From assembly GCA_963780815.1 (NCBI GenBank), contig CAWADG010000012.1, positions 1 through 64,000 of the forward strand: a stretch of 64,000 bases of DNA, read 5' to 3'. Of the stretch, positions 60,333 to 64,000 are shown in pieces. The position numbers and the translations under genes were made by a program. Numbering within the stretch: position 1 is the first letter of the stretch; each line of letters starts with the position of its first letter. The DNA comes from VRUE01 sp963780815. Lineage in GTDB: Bacteria > Actinomycetota > Thermoleophilia > Solirubrobacterales > 70-9. The notes below the pieces were generated by a model, which was not told where the DNA came from, made no database searches, and saw nothing but the letters and a program-made list of their open reading frames with translations.

Positions 60333-61124
60333 CTATCCGAGCCAGCCGGCGCCCTGTCGCATCCGCCTGACGCGGCGGAACTCGGCGATGTCCTCGCGCA
60401 GCGCCGCAGGCGCCGGGGCGGGCAGAAAGCGCGCCGGCAGGGGCGACTCGACGACGCCGCTATCGGCGGCGACGACGCGGTAGGCACGGGCGCCGCGGCG
60501 GGCGGTGACGGCCGAGGGGCGGGCGTCGCCTTCCCAGATCAGGCCGGCGTAGTCGTCGAGGCCGTAGCCGCCGGGCATGCCGTCACCGACCGCGTCGAGG
60601 TAGGCGGCACGACGCTCGGGCTCGTTGTTGTAGTGAACGCAGAGGCTGCCGCCGAGCAGGCCTAGGCCCGACCCCGGCCGCGGCCGCCCGGAGGAGGTCG
60701 TGATCCCCGACTCGAACCAGCACATCGCGCCGGCGCTCTGGCCGGCGAGCACGACCCCCTCGCGCCAGGCGAGGCCGAGCATCGACTCCAGATCGTGGGC
60801 CTCCCATACGGCGAGAAGGTTGAGCAGGCTGCCGCCGCCGACGTAGATCAGGTCCTGCTCGAGCAGGTGGTCGCGGAGCTCCATCGGGCGCCGGCCCAGC
60901 CGGAAGAGGGAGACGTCCGAGGGGTCGCACGGACGCTCACCGAAGGCGCTGTAGAAGCCCCCGATCTGCTCCGCGGTGTCGCCGCTCGCTGTCGGCAGGA
61001 TGCAGATCCGCGGCCGCCTGTCCGCGCGTTCGGTCGCCAGCCGCAGGATTAGCTCGCACACCGCCCGATCGGGAGGGCGCGAGGAGAACTCGTGGCCGCC
61101 GAGGGTGAGGATCCGGGTCGTCAC
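60333..61124 (-). CDS. Peptidase S51-like (dipeptidase E/cyanophycinase fold), 263 aa
   Basis: Class I glutamine amidotransferase-like fold with LTLGGHEFSSR, ICILPTASGDTAEQI, DLIYVGGGSLLNLL and the Ser nucleophile in VLAGQSAGAMCWFES; His later in SLCVHYNNE. Acts as a serine peptidase on short or aspartyl peptides. Paralogue of the next gene upstream, 7 nt away. Confidence 0.85.
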   Translation of the reverse strand: MTTRILTLGGHEFSSRPPDRAVCELILRLATERADRRPRICILPTASGDTAEQIGGFYSAFGERPCDPSDVSLFRLGRRPMELRDHLLEQDLIYVGGGSLLNLLAVWEAHDLESMLGLAWREGVVLAGQSAGAMCWFESGITTSSGRPRPGSGLGLLGGSLCVHYNNEPERRAAYLDAVGDGMPGGYGLDDYAGLIWEGDARPSAVTARRGARAYRVVAADSGVVESPLPARFLPAPAPAALREDIAEFRRVRRMRQGAGWLG

Positions 61125-61131
61125 CGCATAC

Positions 61132-61899
61132 CTAGGCGGCGATCGCCGTCGACATCGCCTCGGGCAGGGGCGCCACCGCGGCGGCGGCGCGGTCGCCGAG
61201 ATAGAGGGTCGCGATCCTCATCTCGACCACCCGGCGACCGTCGGCGTCGAGCCGGTAGCCGCGCGACTCGGGCCGCGAGGCGACCACCCGGGCGAGTTCG
61301 GTGCCGACGAAGTGGAGGGCGGCGCCGTCCTCCGCCGCGTAGCCGGCGCGCGTTCCGCCTCGGAGGAAGTCGTGGTAGGCGAGCCGCCTCTCCGAACGGG
61401 GCTCGTAGTGGACGCAGTTGCTGAACGGGAGCAGGCCGAGCCCCTCCACCGACCGCGGGGCGCCGTGGAATCCGGTCACCGCCTCCGCGAACCAGCAGAG
61501 TGAGCCGGCCGAGAGCCCGCAGAGGATGACGCCGGCCTCCCACGCCTCGCGGAGAATCGCGTCGAGACCGTGGGCCCGCCAGACCCCCAACAGGCTGACC
61601 ACGCTGCCGCCGCCGACATAGATCAGGTCCTGGGAGAGAAGGTGGCTGCGGAGGTCCTCCGGCCCCTGCTCGCGGCGGAACAGCGAGATGTGGCTCGGCT
61701 CACAGCGCTCCGGCGAGAACGCGCGGTAGAAGCGGACGATGTAGTGGTCGGCGTCGCCGCTGGCCTGCGGTAGGAAGCAGACGCGCGGGCGCTCGGCGCG
61801 GGTGAGCCCGAGCACGTAGTCGTCGAGGAGGGGGTTGCCCGACTCCATCGAGAAGCCGCCTCCGCCGAAGGCGACGATCTGTCGCAGCGGATTCTCCAT
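61132..61899 (-). CDS. Peptidase S51-like paralogue, 255 aa
   Basis: Same fold as the neighbour: VAFGGGGFSMESGN, VCFLPQASGDADHYI, DLIYVGGGSVVSLLG, nucleophile CGLSAGSLCWF and NCVHYEP. The oxyanion/substrate loops differ (GLSAGS against GQSAGA), suggesting different peptide preference. Starts directly after the stop of leader repeat copy D. Confidence 0.85.
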   Translation of the reverse strand: MENPLRQIVAFGGGGFSMESGNPLLDDYVLGLTRAERPRVCFLPQASGDADHYIVRFYRAFSPERCEPSHISLFRREQGPEDLRSHLLSQDLIYVGGGSVVSLLGVWRAHGLDAILREAWEAGVILCGLSAGSLCWFAEAVTGFHGAPRSVEGLGLLPFSNCVHYEPRSERRLAYHDFLRGGTRAGYAAEDGAALHFVGTELARVVASRPESRGYRLDADGRRVVEMRIATLYLGDRAAAAVAPLPEAMSTAIAA

Positions 61900-61968
61900 C
61901 TACGACTCCTCGTGCTTCGCTCGCGGCGCGAAGCGACAGATATGGACGCTTGCTCGCTTCGCACTCAT
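61900..61968 (-). repeat. Leader-ORF repeat, copy D (before peptidase)
   Basis: ATG 61968 begins 22 codons (AKRASVHICRFAPRAKHEE) ending in TAG 61902-61900, immediately followed by the peptidase ATG at 61899. DNA shares ATGAGTGC, GAGCAAGCGTC and the GCGAGCGAAGC palindrome with the other copies. Confidence 0.75.
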
Positions 61969-62073
61969 GGGGAAATGTTCGCCCCGAGCAGGGCGAACGC
62001 GGTTGTACAGTGGTCCGAAGTTCGGGTCCCGGCCCTCGCCCGCGTGTACAGGCTATGGACCGTCGCCCGGCGC

Positions 62074-62499
62074 TCAGAAGACCTGTGCGTCGAGGAATCC
62101 GGCGACCAGAACCAACCAGCCGGCGATCTCGGCCGCGATCAGGGCGACCATGTAGGTGCGGATCGCCCCGCTCGGGGCTCGGAGCTGGTTGTCGGTGTCC
62201 TGGCGCCAGCCGTGCACGGTGTAGCTGCCGACCGACGCGAAGAAGAAGACCGACATCGCCGCGGCGGCGAGCAGATTGACGGCGGTGCCCCATCCGCTCA
62301 GCTCGACGAAGGCCGCGATCAGCAGCAGGGCGAAGCTGTAGAGAAGGGCCGCGCGGTGGGCGATGTCGGTGTAGGGGTGCGCGTGCCCCTCCTCGGAGGC
62401 GAGGATCTGGCGGTACTTCAAGACCCCGAGCAGGAGCGCCCAGAGGAACATCGCCGCGGCGGAGAGGAGGACCGCCTTGGTGTCTCCGCCGAGCTCCAT
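62074..62499 (-). CDS. Four-TM membrane protein (MAPEG-like size), 141 aa
   Basis: ATG 62499. Four hydrophobic helices: AVLLSAAAMFLWALLLGVLKY, AALLYSFALLLIAAFVEL, AVNLLAAAAMSVFFFASVGSYT, and MVALIAAEIAGWLVLVAGFL. Length and topology resemble MAPEG-domain or DUF-type small membrane proteins, but no catalytic motif confirms this. The start is 24 bp from the divergent VOC gene. Confidence 0.6.
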   Translation of the reverse strand: MELGGDTKAVLLSAAAMFLWALLLGVLKYRQILASEEGHAHPYTDIAHRAALLYSFALLLIAAFVELSGWGTAVNLLAAAAMSVFFFASVGSYTVHGWRQDTDNQLRAPSGAIRTYMVALIAAEIAGWLVLVAGFLDAQVF

Positions 62500-62522
62500 G
62501 GGGCCGATGCTATCTTCGCGCC

Positions 62523-62918
62523 GTGACCGCGACATCGCTCGTCACCGGCGTCGACTTCGTCTCGCTGCCGACGGAGGACATCGAGAGGGCGATCGAGTTC
62601 TACGGCGAGGTCCTCGGCCTCGAGCGCGGCAAGCTCTGGCGGAAAGACGGCGAGAAGCCGCTCGGCGCCGAGTTCGAGACCGGGACGGTGACGGTCGCGA
62701 TCGTCGACGGCGAGAGGATCGGGATCCCGTTCGAGCCGAGCCGGGTGCCGATCGCCCTTCACGTCGAGGACGTCGAGGCGGCGCGAGCCGAGCTCGAGGC
62801 AAAGGGCGTCGAGTTCTTCGGCGACATCATCGACAGCGGCGTCTGCCACATGGCGAGCTTCCGCGACCCCGACGGCAACGCGCTGATGTTCCACAACCGA
62901 TACGCCCCGAAGGCCTAG
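62523..62918 (+). CDS. VOC-superfamily (glyoxalase/dioxygenase-like) protein, 131 aa
   Basis: GTG start. Paired beta-alpha-beta-beta-beta units: VDFVSLPTEDIERAIEFYGEVLGLE, then IALHVEDVEAARAELEAKGVEFFG and MASFRDPDGNALMFHNRY. Metal-ligand positions fall at His (ALHV) and Glu/Asp sites; the first-strand ligand is replaced (VDFVS), so it may not be a classic metal enzyme. Stop overlaps the convergent lipoprotein stop by 4 nt. Confidence 0.85.
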   Translation: MTATSLVTGVDFVSLPTEDIERAIEFYGEVLGLERGKLWRKDGEKPLGAEFETGTVTVAIVDGERIGIPFEPSRVPIALHVEDVEAARAELEAKGVEFFGDIIDSGVCHMASFRDPDGNALMFHNRYAPKA

Positions 62919-63409
62919 CCGCGCAGGCCTTCCTGGGCATCGGTGATCAGGACCGAGGCCCGCGCCCACCTCCGCTTGATCTCAGTTTCGACCGAGGCCA
63001 GGTCGCAGGATTCGGCGAGGCAGTCACCCCAGGCGTTGGCCGCCTCGATGTGCTGGTTGAGCGCTTTCTCGGCCGGGACGCCGGCGCCGACCACGCACCC
63101 CGCCGGCTCGCCGGTCACGGGTATCTGACGGTAGGCGCGCTGCAGGCTCCTCACGTTCTCGAGGTACTGGTCATAGGTGAGACCGACCGCCAGCTGGTCG
63201 CGAAGGCCGTCGAGCGAGCGGATGAACCGGGTCAGCTTCGCGCCACAGCGGCCCCTCGCGGCAGCCGGGGAGCCCCGCGGAGGCCCGGTCGGGGCGGCGC
63301 TCAGCGTGGCATCGGTTTCGACGGTCCCTCCTCCCCCTCCGCACCCGAATAGCGCAAATGCCACGCCCAGAGTCATGCAAGCGACCATCCCTGCCCGGCT
63401 CCCTCGCAT
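62915..63409 (-). CDS. Small lipoprotein, 164 aa
   Basis: ATG 63409: MRGSRAGMVACMTLGVAFALFGCGGGG with lipobox ALFGC. The mature helical part has two Cys pairs (RCGAKL, GCVVG, DCLAESCD), likely disulfides. Function unknown. Convergent overlap with the VOC gene; divergent from the SGNH gene. Confidence 0.7.
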   Translation of the reverse strand: MRGSRAGMVACMTLGVAFALFGCGGGGGTVETDATLSAAPTGPPRGSPAAARGRCGAKLTRFIRSLDGLRDQLAVGLTYDQYLENVRSLQRAYRQIPVTGEPAGCVVGAGVPAEKALNQHIEAANAWGDCLAESCDLASVETEIKRRWARASVLITDAQEGLRG

Positions 63410-63432
63410 CCTCCTAGTGTAAAAGTCCTCCG

Positions 63433-64000
63433 ATGCGCAGGACCGTGCTGCTCGCGGTGCTCTCGGCAACGCTGACGGTCGCCGGCTTCGCCCCTACCGC
63501 GAGCGCTGCCGACAACGGCGGCGTCCTCGTCGTCGGCGACAGCCTCGCGGAACTGACCTCCCCATACCTCCAGCGCTACCTGCCGAGCGTGCCGCTGACC
63601 GTGAACGCGGTCGGCGGATCCAACAGCTACCAGATCTATGAACTGTTCGAAGAAAGCTACGACCCGTCGCAATCGGTGATCGTGTTCGACGCCGGTACCA
63701 ACGACAACCCGGCCTATCCGCAGATCCTCGCCGAAAATCTGCAAAAGGTGACGGAACTGGTCGGCGACCGCTGCATGGTCGTGCCGACGATCCACGGATT
63801 CACCGTGAACGGGATCGACAACAGCGGCAAGAACAGGGTCGTCCACGAATTCGCGGCCTCGCGACCGGGCACACAGACCCCCGATTGGGCCGGCGCCGTC
63901 GCCGCCCACCCCGAGCTGATGCAGGCCGACGGCCTGCACCCGATCCCGGAAGGCGCCGACCTGCGGGCAAGGCTGATCGCGCAGGGAGTGCTCGGCTGCC
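63433..64000 (+). CDS. Secreted SGNH/GDSL-like hydrolase, 3' end outside window
   Basis: ATG 63433; signal peptide RTVLLAVLSATLTVAGFAPTASA. Block I VLVVGDSLAELTSP (Ser nucleophile in GDSL-like GDS), block III FDAGTNDNPAYP (GxND), and DGLHPIPEGADL near the end (Asp-His of the triad). An extracellular esterase or acetyl-hydrolase of the type found beside glycan-modifying genes. No stop before 64000, so the gene is incomplete here. Confidence 0.75.
   Translation, partial: MRRTVLLAVLSATLTVAGFAPTASAADNGGVLVVGDSLAELTSPYLQRYLPSVPLTVNAVGGSNSYQIYELFEESYDPSQSVIVFDAGTNDNPAYPQILAENLQKVTELVGDRCMVVPTIHGFTVNGIDNSGKNRVVHEFAASRPGTQTPDWAGAVAAHPELMQADGLHPIPEGADLRARLIAQGVLGC

Overview
The window is high-GC DNA with mostly intact genes, frequent 1–4 nt stop/start overlaps, many GTG/TTG starts and a gene set (Mn/Fe DtxR-type regulator, biotin carboxylase–BCCP fusion, PucR regulator, secreted PKD/propeller proteins, dodecin, ferritin) typical of a soil actinobacterium. 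The overall look, including a recurring leader repeat, suggests the Thermoleophilia/Solirubrobacterales; this is an inference from gene style, since no rRNA is present.

Layout. (1) 1–2.8 kb: decaying chromosomal genes (DUF347-type membrane protein, a multi-pass membrane protein, a DedA protein), all with indels. (2) 2925–12488: an integrated ~9.6 kb island bounded by a 46-bp direct repeat of the 3' half of a tRNA-Pro(GGG). It carries a MerR-like regulator diverging from a large primase–helicase, an excisionase and tyrosine integrase (both frameshifted), and defence cargo: a frameshifted SRA–HNH modification-dependent nuclease, a 117-aa protein and an intact AIPR-family abortive-infection protein. 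A 30-bp inverted repeat holding three GGGACGC units brackets the regulator/primase module. (3) 12.7–25 kb: tRNA-Phe, GH15-like glucoamylase, GNAT, LOG-like protein, MrfA/YprA-type helicase, dihydropteroate synthase, HAD phosphatase, DtxR/MntR regulator, aminotransferase, secreted propeller, sucCD. (4) 25–32.5 kb: HAD dehalogenase-like protein, secreted sulfatase, acyl-CoA carboxylase alpha subunit, secreted PKD protein, PHP phosphoesterase. (5) 32.5–39.4 kb: assimilatory sulfate operon (sulfite reductase, cysH, sat, cysC) with rhodanese, dodecin and a secreted propeller protein. (6) 39.4–59 kb: RTX-type protein, then a large amine/polyamine locus: two aldehyde dehydrogenases, alanine dehydrogenase, PucR regulator, class III aminotransferase, APC permease, universal stress protein, PotABCD-type ABC transporter, FAD amine oxidase and Orn/Lys/Arg decarboxylase. 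(7) 59–64 kb: ferritin, secreted proteins, tandem S51 peptidases, small membrane protein, VOC protein, and a truncated SGNH hydrolase at the window end.

How the parts relate. The sulfate genes run one way with 4-nt overlaps or short gaps and should take sulfate to sulfide; the APS kinase may additionally supply PAPS. The amine locus combines uptake (PotABCD, APC), deamination (aminotransferase, FAD oxidase), aldehyde oxidation (two ALDHs), alanine recycling (Ald) and a regulator (PucR). The most unusual signals are a short repeat that sits immediately before the start codons of unrelated genes and encodes a small peptide whose stop codon overlaps or abuts the next start, and the tRNA-bounded island with its replication-module inverted repeat.
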